The position numbers were made by a program, and so were the translations under genes. The notes beneath the pieces are model-generated. The model made no database searches, was not told the DNA's origin, and saw only the letters and a program-made list of their open reading frames with translations. Below are positions 44,715 to 55,900 of a stretch of DNA of 64,000 bases, in pieces (the stretch's first letter is position 1; each line of letters opens with the position of its first letter). The stretch comes from an uncultured Planctomycetota bacterium (GTDB lineage Bacteria > Planctomycetota > Brocadiia > CAIUPP01): contig CAIUPP010000121.1 in assembly GCA_903901045.1 (NCBI GenBank), forward strand, positions 1 to 64,000, written 5' to 3'.

Positions 44715-47507
44715 ATGCCCTTCCTGCTCGTCATCGCCCTGGGCAGCGAGGGTATCCAGACGTTTATGAAGTACCTGAAAGTCGCCGAGAGATATGGGGT
44801 TGGACTGGTCCAGGGTATGCATCTCTGGGCGGTACTCATTGACGACCACTTCACGCCGCCGCGGGACATGGAGAGCAATCCGCTCAGGAACTATGACGCG
44901 CAGGCGCTTCACGTGTCATTCATCCCCGCCACCTTGGTGGACAAGGAATCTCGCCTACATCTTCGTGATAAGGGCCGGCTATGGATGTTGGATGAGCAGT
45001 CCATCCTTGAACCGGGCGTGCGCGCGGAGAAGGTTGGCACCGGCAATCAACCGGTCTGGGGCCGGGCGCTGGTCAGGATGAACGAGCCGGCGGTCACCCG
45101 CGCAGTGGACCAGGGCCTGCATGCCTTTAGCGACCAACTGAGGCAACTCGAGGAGGCTCGGCAAGGTGGCGGGCCGGTCCCGGATAGCGTGCTCCGCAGC
45201 CTGGTGTTCTACAGCCCCGTCGGCGGCTTCGGCGGCGGCGCGCTCCACGAAATGCTGCGGATTCTGAAGAACCGCGCAGCCCTGGCCCATGTGCCACTGA
45301 AGACCTATCTTCGGATGCTCGACCTCGGCACGCTGTATCCGGCCAACTGGGAAGTGGCCGTTGTGAACCGCAACTCGGCCATGAACTTCCTGCGCATCCT
45401 GTCAACCGGGGCCTACCGCGATCTGGAAGGGCTCGACGGCGCCCAGGACGGCCGGCTGTTCGACTCCCTGCTGGTCTGCCCGAACGCCGGTCCCCATGGC
45501 GAGATCGGTACGCTCACCGGGCAGGAATGGCTCTCCGGGCAGCAGACGTTTCTCGAGTTCAACTCCCCGCTGAGCGCGCGCCTGCGGGAGGACGCGGTGG
45601 ACGTGGAGGCCAAGCGGGACATGGACGAAACCGGCGCGGTGTGCGCCGGTAATGCCATGGGCGTATCAGTCATCTCCCTCGACCGCGACGCCTACCGGCA
45701 GTATTGCGCCAAGGCGACCGTCGCGCGGTTCAACAGGGCTATTCTCGGATGTCCCGCGGGCGATGCCGTGGCGCAGGGCGAGCAGGCCGCCGCGGAGTCC
45801 GGCCTCATCGAGTCCTACGCCGAGAGCCTGACGGTTCGTCGCATCACGCAGGCCGCCGGGAGCGATCCGGACATGTTCCAGGAATCCCTCGGCGTGTACT
45901 CGGACCGTGTCGGGAACCTGTCGGGGTTGGCGGCCCTGCGGGCCATTGACGCGGGGTATAGCGCAGTGGTTTCGGAGGTCATCCCTCGGGTGCTCCAACC
46001 TCGCGTTCAGCAGCGGTCTCGCACGATCGTGGAGGACGTGGGGAAACGGTGCGCAAAAGAGAAGGCGGCGTATGCCAACGACCTCTTTGGGCCGCGTCGC
46101 CTGCGCGGATGGGACGAAGGCCTCCTTAACTCCGTGGAGTCATCCATGCGGGTCAACGACGAGAAACGCAACGCCCTGACCCAGCACGGCGAATCGATCT
46201 TCCAGGGGATCGACGACTGCCGCACCGGGCTGAACGCATTTTCCCGGATGGGTTGGTTCAACCGGGCGCTCCATTTCTTCTCCATCCGCTCCACAGCCCG
46301 GCGGTACGACGGCCTCGCCCGTCGTGGCGTCCGGTTGGAGTGCGAGCAGATGGTGCGCACGATGGTTCAAGAGGAGGTCTTCCTCCCGGCCCGGCAGACA
46401 TTGAGGGGGGAACTGGCGGAGCGGACGCTTGTGGAGGGCAAACTGGAGGCGCTGGCGGAGGCGTCCGACCGCGACGCGCTGGCCACGTTGACAGCCAAGC
46501 CCTCTCCCGACCGGGTTCCCGTGGGCCTGGAGCTGGCCGATGATGTTTCGCTTCGGAGGTTCCTGGCCAGAGCCATCGAGGCCAAGGGCGGCGCGGCGAA
46601 GGTAGCCGACCACCTCTGCGCCATGGTCACTCAGAAGGAGAAGTCGCTCTTCGCGCTCCTCGACAGGCCGTCCGAAGACCTCGCGCAACGGCTGTTGACC
46701 TCCGCCGGGGAGCTCTACGAAGCCGAGATCCGTTCCCTGAGCCTCCAGACCGTGTTCCAGGAGCGTTATAAGGAGGCTGTTATCGGCCTGATCGCAAAGG
46801 GCGTCCAGGATAGCCAGCCCTGGGTGCGCACGTCCGGGGAGGCCACCCGCCATATCCCCAAGGTCAAACTCATCGGCTTGCCTCCGGGCTGTGATGAGAA
46901 GTGGTTCATGGACCAACTCAAGAAAGCCGACCACAGCGAGGGGGAGTGGGAAGTTGTCAAGCTGGGAGGCGGCCCGTACGACGACGTCGTGATCTTCCTG
47001 ACTTTTAGGGCCAATGTATCCCTGACCATGCTCATCAACCAGCAGGTCCCCGGGTCCGGGAAGGAGAATATCGCCTCGCGCGTTCGCACCGCCGCCGATC
47101 CGATGGCCGCCCGCATCCCACAGGGTGAACTGACTTCGACGGACACGGGAGTTGTGACCCTGTATGCCGTTCTGTGCGGCCTCCTGCGCCGTGACGCCGA
47201 GCGCGGATGGCTCTTCCAGGCCGGCAACGACAATGCCGTCGAGGTCGGCAATACCCCGTCGGCAGTCCGCAGTTTCTTCCGGAAGAGCTTCACCGAGGTG
47301 GTAAGCGTCTACTCCGCGTTGGGCGCCGCTCTGCGGGCGAACGCCGAAGGCGTCGAAGCACAACTCCGCACGTTCGAAAAGACGTGGTTCCAGGATGACG
47401 CGCTGCTCTCTTTGCTGAGCGATGAGACGGTCAAACGCGCGCTCGTCGAGGTTCGCCTGTTGTCGCCGTTTGTAAGGGCCATGGTTGCACAGGAAACGAG
47501 GGAGTGA
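44715..47507 (+). CDS. large protein with divergent tubulin-like N-terminal region (alternative GTG start 44682)
   Basis: MPFLLVIALGSEGIQTFMKYLK and LVFYSPVGGFGGGALHEMLRIL resemble Rossmann/Tubulin_2-type nucleotide-binding loops. Confidence 0.4.
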   Translation: MPFLLVIALGSEGIQTFMKYLKVAERYGVGLVQGMHLWAVLIDDHFTPPRDMESNPLRNYDAQALHVSFIPATLVDKESRLHLRDKGRLWMLDEQSILEPGVRAEKVGTGNQPVWGRALVRMNEPAVTRAVDQGLHAFSDQLRQLEEARQGGGPVPDSVLRSLVFYSPVGGFGGGALHEMLRILKNRAALAHVPLKTYLRMLDLGTLYPANWEVAVVNRNSAMNFLRILSTGAYRDLEGLDGAQDGRLFDSLLVCPNAGPHGEIGTLTGQEWLSGQQTFLEFNSPLSARLREDAVDVEAKRDMDETGAVCAGNAMGVSVISLDRDAYRQYCAKATVARFNRAILGCPAGDAVAQGEQAAAESGLIESYAESLTVRRITQAAGSDPDMFQESLGVYSDRVGNLSGLAALRAIDAGYSAVVSEVIPRVLQPRVQQRSRTIVEDVGKRCAKEKAAYANDLFGPRRLRGWDEGLLNSVESSMRVNDEKRNALTQHGESIFQGIDDCRTGLNAFSRMGWFNRALHFFSIRSTARRYDGLARRGVRLECEQMVRTMVQEEVFLPARQTLRGELAERTLVEGKLEALAEASDRDALATLTAKPSPDRVPVGLELADDVSLRRFLARAIEAKGGAAKVADHLCAMVTQKEKSLFALLDRPSEDLAQRLLTSAGELYEAEIRSLSLQTVFQERYKEAVIGLIAKGVQDSQPWVRTSGEATRHIPKVKLIGLPPGCDEKWFMDQLKKADHSEGEWEVVKLGGGPYDDVVIFLTFRANVSLTMLINQQVPGSGKENIASRVRTAADPMAARIPQGELTSTDTGVVTLYAVLCGLLRRDAERGWLFQAGNDNAVEVGNTPSAVRSFFRKSFTEVVSVYSALGAALRANAEGVEAQLRTFEKTWFQDDALLSLLSDETVKRALVEVRLLSPFVRAMVAQETRE

Positions 47508-48415
47508 TGGCCGATAGCATTAGAAAGCTTCGGATGGGTGATGGGAGCTATCTCCCGCTGCCGCAGCGCCGCCCTGCGCCGCCGAGGCAACCGCCGCCCG
47601 TGACCGGCGGCGCGGAAGGATCACGAGCGCCTGAGCGCCAGGAGACCGGCATGTCCGCTGTCCGCCGGTCTCCTGCCAGCCAGGGCCAGGTGACGATTTT
47701 CGGCATCGGCTCGGTGGGAAGCAATAGCGCCACGTCGCTGGCCCAGATGAATTATAGGTTGATTGTCGCTGATGGGGACCGAGTGTCCGAATCCAACCTG
47801 GAGGGAGGCCGTTCGGCCTTTCTTCCTGAAACCCTGGGCATGTACAAGGCCAGCGCTTTGGAGCATACGCTTCTCCGGCTTGGTCTGAAGGTGGAGATCG
47901 CGACCTTCCGACGAATGGTGCAGGAGTTCAGCGACCAGGAGATACGGTCGCTGGGCGCTCAGTCCGACGCAGTCCTTGCCTCGTTCGACGAGTCGGAGCA
48001 GCTTCTCAGACTCAACGGGCTGCTCTACGAGGTCTGCCCGGTAGTCTATCCAGGCTTCCATCAGGGCGCTCGAACCGGCCATGTCATCACGACGATCCCC
48101 GGCGTCACGGCATGCCTGCGGTGTTCGATGGGAATTCGGTCTGCCGATCAACTTCGGACGCTCCACGCCGAGCCGGGCTTTCCGCCCGATATCCGCCGTG
48201 TGGCGGATACCGTCGTGCGTGTGATTTCCTGGCTCTGCGCCGAACAGGGCAGCGAAACGGACCGGCTGCTTGACCCGGCGCGCAACATCATTTTCCTTGA
48301 CAATCGGCCTTCCGGAACGTTGGACCGCTCATTGTCCGTGCATCTGTTGTCGGCCGACCGAAATCAGGACTGTGCTGTGTGTGGACGTGGTTTTGGGAAT
48401 ACGGAAAGGAGGTGA
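47504..48415 (+). CDS. E1-like (ThiF/MoeB superfamily) protein
   Basis: VTIFGIGSVGSNSATSLAQMNYRLIVADGDRVSESNLEGGRSAF; TIPGVTACLRCSM ... CAVCGRGF Zn-ligand pairs. Confidence 0.8.
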   Translation: MMADSIRKLRMGDGSYLPLPQRRPAPPRQPPPVTGGAEGSRAPERQETGMSAVRRSPASQGQVTIFGIGSVGSNSATSLAQMNYRLIVADGDRVSESNLEGGRSAFLPETLGMYKASALEHTLLRLGLKVEIATFRRMVQEFSDQEIRSLGAQSDAVLASFDESEQLLRLNGLLYEVCPVVYPGFHQGARTGHVITTIPGVTACLRCSMGIRSADQLRTLHAEPGFPPDIRRVADTVVRVISWLCAEQGSETDRLLDPARNIIFLDNRPSGTLDRSLSVHLLSADRNQDCAVCGRGFGNTERR

Positions 48416-48422
48416 AAATACC

Positions 48423-48680
48423 ATGAGGGAGAGCTTGTTGCAGACAGGGACGCAGGCGCCGCGCCGCAATTTTCTGCGCTTTATGCAGAAGGGCGGCAAC
48501 GAGCCCGCAGCCGTCCCCGCCGTTGCCGAGGTGGGCCGCGAGGAGTTCCAGATGCTCCGCCAGGACATGACGGAGATGAAGAACTCGATCCGGCAGCTTG
48601 TTCAGCAGCGGCAGGCCGCGCCGGCAACGCCGCCGGAGGAGGACCCCCGGCGCCGCCGGATGCGTGAGATGGCTGACTGA
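48423..48680 (+). CDS. small coiled-coil protein (85 aa), last gene of ThiF operon
   Basis: EFQMLRQDMTEMKNSIRQLVQQRQ. Confidence 0.6.
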   Translation: MRESLLQTGTQAPRRNFLRFMQKGGNEPAAVPAVAEVGREEFQMLRQDMTEMKNSIRQLVQQRQAAPATPPEEDPRRRRMREMAD

Positions 48681-48683
48681 GGT

Positions 48684-48716
48684 CTCGGAAAGGAGTTGGG
48701 TGTGCTCCTTTCCGAG
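48684..48716 (+). terminator. 12-bp perfect inverted repeat after ThiF operon, terminator-like without clear U tract
   Basis: CTCGGAAAGGAG-TTGGGTGTG-CTCCTTTCCGAG. Confidence 0.5.
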
Positions 48717-48743
48717 GGAGATCCGTGGGAGGGATCAAGGCTC

Positions 48744-48767
48744 GGGGGCGTCCACGAGGACGCCCCC
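48744..48767. other. second GC-rich hairpin in intergenic region
   Basis: GGGGGCGTCC-ACGA-GGACGCCCCC. Confidence 0.6.
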
Positions 48768-48807
48768 AGCCCCGACCGCCATAAACGGTGCGCGAAGAGG
48801 TGAGAAA

Positions 48808-49878
48808 ATGGGAGTGTCGCTAATGGACAAGACCGAACTGAACGTTACAGCCCATCTCGGAAGCACATCCCAACCATCGGCAGCCCCGTTGGCGCGGAGT
48901 GTGCAGGCAAGTGAGGGAGGACCAACCATGAAGGAACACGTATGGCCGTTGACGGCGGGTATCAATCGTTCGCGGGAATTCGCGCGCAAGAAGCTGGCGA
49001 CGCATACCGCCAATGTCGGTCTCATCTGCGGGCATGGCTGTCTGTACTGCTCGTCGCGGTCCGTCCTGAGGTGTCATCGTGCCTTCAAGGTGCTTGGCCT
49101 GAACCCTTTCGATGAGGGGTACTGCATCGTGGATCCCCAGACGCCGCTGCGCCTCATGAACGATGTCCACAAGACCTACGCGTCGGATGTGATTATGTTT
49201 TGCTCGACTTCCGATGGATGGGCGCCGGAGGCGCAGTCGCTCAACCTTGGCGAACAGTGCCTGCGCGTTCTGCTTGAGCACGGGCGCTCCGTTGTACGCG
49301 TACTAACCAAGAACGCGGCCGTTACGGGGGCCTATGACCTGATGGCACGCTATCGCAACCGCGTGCGGCTGGGCCTGAGCCTGACCGCCCCGAAGTCCGC
49401 CGAGGCGCTCATGAAGGTGTTGGAGCCTCATGCGTCCACCATTTCGGAACGCTTCGCAGCTCTGAAGGAGGCTCACGAGCGTGGATTGAGGACGTACGGG
49501 ATGTTTTGCCCCTGCCTGCCGGGGATTGCCGACAGCCCCGAGGCGTTGGAGGAGATGTTTGCGGCGGCGGTGGAGTGCGGCACCGAGGATATCTGGTTGG
49601 AGCCTGTCAATGCGCGCGGCAAAGGGATCGTGCGCTGCGCCGAGGCACTCGCTCAAGCAGGTTTCACCGCCGCGGCGCACGCCGCGGACGCAGTTCGCCA
49701 TGAAGCGGCCTGGAATGAATACGCCATCAATCTGGTCAAAGCAGCCCAGGTGGTTGCCGTGGGCAGCGGCGTCATCGACCGGTTGCATGTCTTGCTGTAT
49801 GCGAACCGATTCACGTCGGACGCCCAGGAGACGTTGAATACAGACCCGCGTGGAATTGTGTGGCTGAAAAAACAGTAA
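48808..49878 (+). CDS. radical SAM protein, spore photoproduct lyase-like
   Basis: LICGHGCLYCSSRS (CxxxCxxC); EPVNARGKGI. Confidence 0.8.
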   Translation: MGVSLMDKTELNVTAHLGSTSQPSAAPLARSVQASEGGPTMKEHVWPLTAGINRSREFARKKLATHTANVGLICGHGCLYCSSRSVLRCHRAFKVLGLNPFDEGYCIVDPQTPLRLMNDVHKTYASDVIMFCSTSDGWAPEAQSLNLGEQCLRVLLEHGRSVVRVLTKNAAVTGAYDLMARYRNRVRLGLSLTAPKSAEALMKVLEPHASTISERFAALKEAHERGLRTYGMFCPCLPGIADSPEALEEMFAAAVECGTEDIWLEPVNARGKGIVRCAEALAQAGFTAAAHAADAVRHEAAWNEYAINLVKAAQVVAVGSGVIDRLHVLLYANRFTSDAQETLNTDPRGIVWLKKQ

Positions 49879-49885
49879 GCGAGGC

Positions 49886-50575
49886 ATGAACATGCCAGAG
49901 TCAACCAACGACCGACCGCATAAGGTCGTCCTCTACGCGAGGGTCAGCACGCACGATCAATCTGTGGACATGCAGATCGTGGAACTCAAACGTTTCGCAG
50001 AGGCGAGAGTATGGAAGGTAGTCGGCGAATTCGCGGACAAAGGCATCTCCGGCGCCAAAACTTCTAGGCCGGAGTTTGACCGAATGATGAAGTTGCTCAG
50101 GCGGCGCGACGCCGACGTGCTGCTGTGCTGGAAATACGACCGCGTGGGTCGAAGCACGAGCCACCTGCTCAGCATTCTTGAGGAACTGCGCGCGCTCAAC
50201 GTGGGGTTTTGCTCCATGACTGAGGGAGTGGACACGACGACGCCGGCCGGGAAGATGGTCTTTACCTTCCTTGCCGGCATCGCTGAGTTCGAGCGTGGTC
50301 TCATCCGGGAACGTGTTATGGCGGGAATCCAGAATGCCCGTGCACGGGGAGTCAGGTTTGGCAGACCGCGCGTCGGCTTTGACATTGCCGCGGCAGTGGC
50401 GTTTCGCAGGCAGGGAATGTCCTTCAGGGAGGCTGCAAAGAGTGTCGGCGTCAGTCCGGCCACTCTCTTCCGCGTTCTCCGATCTCTCGAACAGTCCAGG
50501 GAAGGTACCAGCGATGCCCAAGAAAGCGCTGCAAAAGCCTCCACTGGGGATTCTGAAACAACGGCGCAATCATGA
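49886..50575 (+). CDS. small serine recombinase (resolvase/invertase family)
   Basis: VVLYARVSTHDQSVDMQ; CWKYDRVGRS; EFERGLIRERVMAG; C-terminal HTH SFREAAKSVGVSPATLFRVL. Confidence 0.9.
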   Translation: MNMPESTNDRPHKVVLYARVSTHDQSVDMQIVELKRFAEARVWKVVGEFADKGISGAKTSRPEFDRMMKLLRRRDADVLLCWKYDRVGRSTSHLLSILEELRALNVGFCSMTEGVDTTTPAGKMVFTFLAGIAEFERGLIRERVMAGIQNARARGVRFGRPRVGFDIAAAVAFRRQGMSFREAAKSVGVSPATLFRVLRSLEQSREGTSDAQESAAKASTGDSETTAQS

Positions 50576-50687
50576 GCATTGCAGAAGATTGGACAGGCCG
50601 TAAGAGGTCATGTGACGCGATGTGTAAAAAGGTGAAGGTTTTGGAACAGGGACGAAAAGGTGATCACCCGATCATGGCTGATTCACA

Positions 50688-50714
50688 GTCACGTCTCGGC
50701 ACGTCGGACGTGAC
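50688..50714. repeat. inverted repeat downstream of resolvase (candidate res subsite)
   Basis: GTCACGTC-N11-GACGTGAC. Confidence 0.5.
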
Positions 50715-50962
50715 AACTTAGCAGGCACGCATGACAACGATCTTAACATTGCCAGAACCTCAAGTGCCGATGCGCAAGCATGGCGGCGTCGTTGGGCCGA
50801 TACTGCGCTCTGACACGACCCCGGCTGAACGAAAGGCAATCCTAGAAGCGTTGGCTCGTATCCTTCTTCCGGGGATTGTCCAGAAGTATAGAATTGAGTG
50901 CGCCCGAGACTCGGCACAGAGCGACTTGACTTACGGCTTACGCAAAACTACAATGGCATGCC

Positions 50963-51142
50963 ATGAGGAGAGTACACAAGAGAATGGGGCGACCTCCAAA
51001 GCCGCGTGCAGAGAAGCAGTCCGTGCGCGTCATGCTGAGTTTCACCCGAGAGGAATGGAAGGCGCTAGTCTCGGAGGCCCGACAGGCCGGAATGCACGTC
51101 GCAACACATGTTGCAGAACTGTGGCGACGCAGAAGAGGGTGA
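50963..51142 (+). CDS. 59-aa ribbon-helix-helix-like protein (below ORF-track cutoff)
   Basis: MRRVHKRMGRPPKPRAEKQSVRVMLSFTREEWKALVSEARQAGMHVATHVAELWRRRRG. Confidence 0.55.
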   Translation: MRRVHKRMGRPPKPRAEKQSVRVMLSFTREEWKALVSEARQAGMHVATHVAELWRRRRG

Positions 51143-51146
51143 CCCA

Positions 51147-52711
<1,565 letters not shown>

Positions 52712-52795
52712 GACTAAAACCCTTGTTTTCGCAAGTTCTTATCCCACCACCACTTCCGCTCTAATCGCAACTCCCGTAAGGACTTTCGATGCAAA

Positions 52796-52849
52796 GCATG
52801 TTGCGCATGTTTTGCATGTTGTGCGTGAAAATTACTACATTTTACTACA
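52796..52849. repeat. short iterons: about 4 x 9-bp GCATGTTKY plus 2 x TTACTACA
   Basis: GCATGTTGC GCATGTTTT GCATGTTGT GCGTGAAAA; TTACTACA at 52832 and 52842. Confidence 0.7.
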
Positions 52850-52903
52850 GTGGTCAAACGCCACGTTCTTCAGTTCTGACCCGACCAAGCGTCGGCGTCC
52901 GCC

Positions 52904-54097
52904 TCAACTATGCGCCCAGTGCTCCACGGGCTTGGAGAGGAACTCCTTGAGCGGGATGCCGTCTCCGCCAACCAGCAGCAAGCGCTTCGGCTTGAACCCG
53001 GCGGCAAAAGCTTCCATGCCCGGCAGCATGTCCCGTCGCCGCTTGCTCTTCACCTCGATGGCAGTGATGGTCTTACCAGTCTTCACTACGAAATCAACCT
53101 CGCGATTCCGGTCACGCCAGTAGAACAACTCGCATTCTCCCGATGCTGCCGCGTTCGCCAGATGCGCTCCAACAGCCGACTCGACCAGACGACCCTGGAA
53201 CTCACCATCTGCCTGAGCTTCCTTCATAGTGAGGCCAGACTGTGCCGTCATCAGGGCCGTATTAAGTACCTGTAACTTCGGGCTGGATCCGCGCTGTCGT
53301 ACCCGTTCCCCGGCGTACTTCTGAAGTCCAGTTACCATGCCCGCCCCAGAGAGCAAATTGAGGTAATGGGCGAGTGTGACTGTGTTGCCAGCATCCTGAA
53401 GCTGACCGATCATTTTCTGATAGGACAGGACCTGGCCGGAGTACTCGCACGCCAGATCGAATAGGCGACGAAGAAGAGCCGGCTTATCTACTCGGGTCAG
53501 CAAAAGTACGTCCCGAGAAATCGTTGTCTCGATCAGGGAGTCTTTGATATACCGCGCCCAGCGTTCCTGATCGTGCGCGAGTGTTGCAGCGCCAGGATAG
53601 CCACCGAAGAAAAGATACTGGTCGAGCGTCCAGCCAAAGGCCTCCTCCATCTCCGAGAAGGTCCAGTGCGGTACGTGCAATATCTCGAACCGGCCAGCCA
53701 GGCTTTCAGTCAATCCTTGCTGGATTAGGAGTGGCGCCGAGCCGAGCAGCACGACTTTGACGTGGGTTCCTTGGGCAGTGTCTTCGTCCCACAGTCGCTT
53801 CACTGCTTCTGCCCATCCCGGGACTTTCTGGACCTCGTCCAGGGCGAGGATGGCGCCTTGCCTGCTCGTTTCACTCGCAGCAATCCGCGCCCTGTTCCAC
53901 TGCTGCTCGATCCACTCATGTCTGCGCAGTGTCGGCTCATCTGCCGATACGTACACCACGCTGGCCTTGGACACATCAAGTGCCTGTCGAACCAGCGTTG
54001 TCTTGCCGACCTGTCTCGGCCCCGCTACGATCTGCATGAAGCGGCGAGGTTCGCGAAGTCGGCTGCTGAGTTTGACTGCATACGGGCGAGTGTACAT
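52904..54097 (-). CDS. AAA ATPase with DUF4143
   Basis: MQIVAGPRQVGKTTLVRQAL; ILALDEVQKVPGW; C-term EVDFVVKTGKTITAIEVKS. Confidence 0.88.
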   Translation of the reverse strand: MYTRPYAVKLSSRLREPRRFMQIVAGPRQVGKTTLVRQALDVSKASVVYVSADEPTLRRHEWIEQQWNRARIAASETSRQGAILALDEVQKVPGWAEAVKRLWDEDTAQGTHVKVVLLGSAPLLIQQGLTESLAGRFEILHVPHWTFSEMEEAFGWTLDQYLFFGGYPGAATLAHDQERWARYIKDSLIETTISRDVLLLTRVDKPALLRRLFDLACEYSGQVLSYQKMIGQLQDAGNTVTLAHYLNLLSGAGMVTGLQKYAGERVRQRGSSPKLQVLNTALMTAQSGLTMKEAQADGEFQGRLVESAVGAHLANAAASGECELFYWRDRNREVDFVVKTGKTITAIEVKSKRRRDMLPGMEAFAAGFKPKRLLLVGGDGIPLKEFLSKPVEHWAHS

Positions 54098-54110
54098 GAC
54101 GCTGCCTCCA

Positions 54111-54132
54111 ATTACTCATCACGCTGAGTAAT
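54111..54132. promoter_or_regulatory. palindromic operator overlapping a sigma70-like promoter of the DUF4143 gene
   Basis: ATTACTCA-TCACGC-TGAGTAAT; minus-strand TTGCTT-N17-TACAAT adjacent; RBS GGAGG. Confidence 0.6.
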
Positions 54133-54298
54133 TGTACTCACTGGACCCGGAGAAAGCAAGTGCCCAACGGGAGTTCCCCTTTTGGGACTGAAAGAACAAT
54201 ACTTGGAAAAACGACATACGTCCCTCGTACACATATAGACAAAGTTGACAATGGCTAACGGTGACGACGGGGTAGACCGGGTCGAACAGGACGCACGT

Positions 54299-54622
54299 TC
54301 AAGAAATCTTCTGTTGCTTCGCCTCCTCGTCAACAAGCTGACGGCAACCTCGAATTCGGCGTCGCATCGTCAGCGAACGCCATATCCCGAAGCCCAACGA
54401 CCCGCCTGCCAGGAAGAGGAATATTACGCCGACGACGCGCAGGTCTGGCGAATCTGAGAACTTAAGAATCGTTCCGCCTACCACCGCGAAGGACAGGCTT
54501 GTGCGCAGGTAGGACAGGAATGTGCGCTCATTGGCCAGAACGGTTCGGTCAATCGCCAATTCATCGCGAAGGACGAGCTCCTGATACTTGAAGCGTTCAT
54601 AAGGATTTTCACCTTCCGCCAT
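54299..54622 (-). CDS. DUF202 family inner-membrane protein
   Basis: DELAIDRTVLANERTFLSYLRTSLSFAVVGGTILKF. Confidence 0.88.
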   Translation of the reverse strand: MAEGENPYERFKYQELVLRDELAIDRTVLANERTFLSYLRTSLSFAVVGGTILKFSDSPDLRVVGVIFLFLAGGSLGFGIWRSLTMRRRIRGCRQLVDEEAKQQKIS

Positions 54623-54700
54623 AGCATTCTCCTATGCCGTCCCATTTTCGTTGCAGGTCCCCCACGGCCATCCGCATCTGACAATATCGCAACTGCCGGG

Positions 54701-55900
54701 TCACGGAATATCAATTCCCTGAGACTGGTCGAACAAGTTCCAGACCTGCTGTGAACCCTCGAAGCCCTGGGTATCGCCGTACGAAGCACGGGAGCATAGG
54801 CCGGGCGAAGTCAGGTTGTAGGAACCATCACCGGGGCGGAAAGAGCCGTCACCTTGATATGTTCCGTTGTGGCCGCCGCCAAAGATGTGGGCGATGGTCT
54901 TCTGCGGGTCACCGAACCATGAGGCATGGCAGTCACCGTAGAGAATGTTGTACCCCTCCCGGTGGTGAAAGCGCACCGCGCCGCCCTGGTCGCCGAAATA
55001 CGGCGCCGTATTGGGAAAGGCGAGTTGGTTGATATTATCAATGGTGTCGAGCACCAGCGCGCGTCCGCCGAGCATCTTCTGCGTCTTGAATACCGGGCAC
55101 CCGTTGTATGCCGCGAGGGCCGGCTTCGTGTTGTACCAGGTCTTCGTATAGGGATAGAGCGACCACGCGCCACCGTGAATCAAAGTGGGCATGTTGCGGT
55201 ACTGGTAAGAGCAGATGGCGTACAGCGAAAGGCTACTCCAGCCATCAAATTCATACAGCCCTTCCAGTGTTGCGGGGTTCTCAAGGTGGTAGGCGTCCGC
55301 GCCGCCTATCCGCTTCCATAGGTCCGGCAGGAAGCGCTTCGTGTAGCCGTCATAGGCATGGATCGTCGTCCACTGCCGGTTCATGGAGGGGCACATCAGC
55401 ACTTTGCCATCCGGCAGCGTGCCGGCGGTCATTAGCAGCCCCAAGCCGACCGCCGCCATGCTGAACTGGCCTGCGGCGGTAATGTCGCCCATCCACGGAG
55501 CCGTGTCGTACGGCGCCCAGTCCGGTCGCTCGTAGGTGGCTATTGTCTCCCCTTGAACCAGCGAATAGGGGTAGACCTCTGCCGTCTGGACCACGGTGCG
55601 ATTGCCCTTCTTGATCCAGGCGGCATATCGCGGATATTGCGACCTGACCTCCCGGTTCTCGATGTATCCGGCCCAGCACGGATAGTACATGTTGTAGTCG
55701 CTGATATACATTTCGGTTGCCATGCCGATCTGCTTGAGATTACCCACGCAAGACGCCCGGCGGGCCTTCTCGCGCGCCGACGCCAGCGCCGGCAAGAGAA
55801 GCCCGGCCAGAATGGCGATTATGGCTATCGTGACAAGCAGTTCAACCAGTGTGAACGCACTCCAGAGTAGTTTCCGCATGCTCTTTTGCATGGCGCTCAC
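54701..55900 (-). CDS. DUF1559/prepilin-type N-terminal cleavage protein (H-X9-D motif)
   Basis: [62 protein letters not shown]. Confidence 0.9.
   Translation of the reverse strand: MSAMQKSMRKLLWSAFTLVELLVTIAIIAILAGLLLPALASAREKARRASCVGNLKQIGMATEMYISDYNMYYPCWAGYIENREVRSQYPRYAAWIKKGNRTVVQTAEVYPYSLVQGETIATYERPDWAPYDTAPWMGDITAAGQFSMAAVGLGLLMTAGTLPDGKVLMCPSMNRQWTTIHAYDGYTKRFLPDLWKRIGGADAYHLENPATLEGLYEFDGWSSLSLYAICSYQYRNMPTLIHGGAWSLYPYTKTWYNTKPALAAYNGCPVFKTQKMLGGRALVLDTIDNINQLAFPNTAPYFGDQGGAVRFHHREGYNILYGDCHASWFGDPQKTIAHIFGGGHNGTYQGDGSFRPGDGSYNLTSPGLCSRASYGDTQGFEGSQQVWNLFDQSQGIDIP

Noticed and set aside
46140-47363. 407-aa minus-strand ORF opposite the tubulin-like gene
   Set aside because: Shadow ORF created by GC3 bias; composition (Gly/Arg/His/Leu) and lack of motifs argue against coding.
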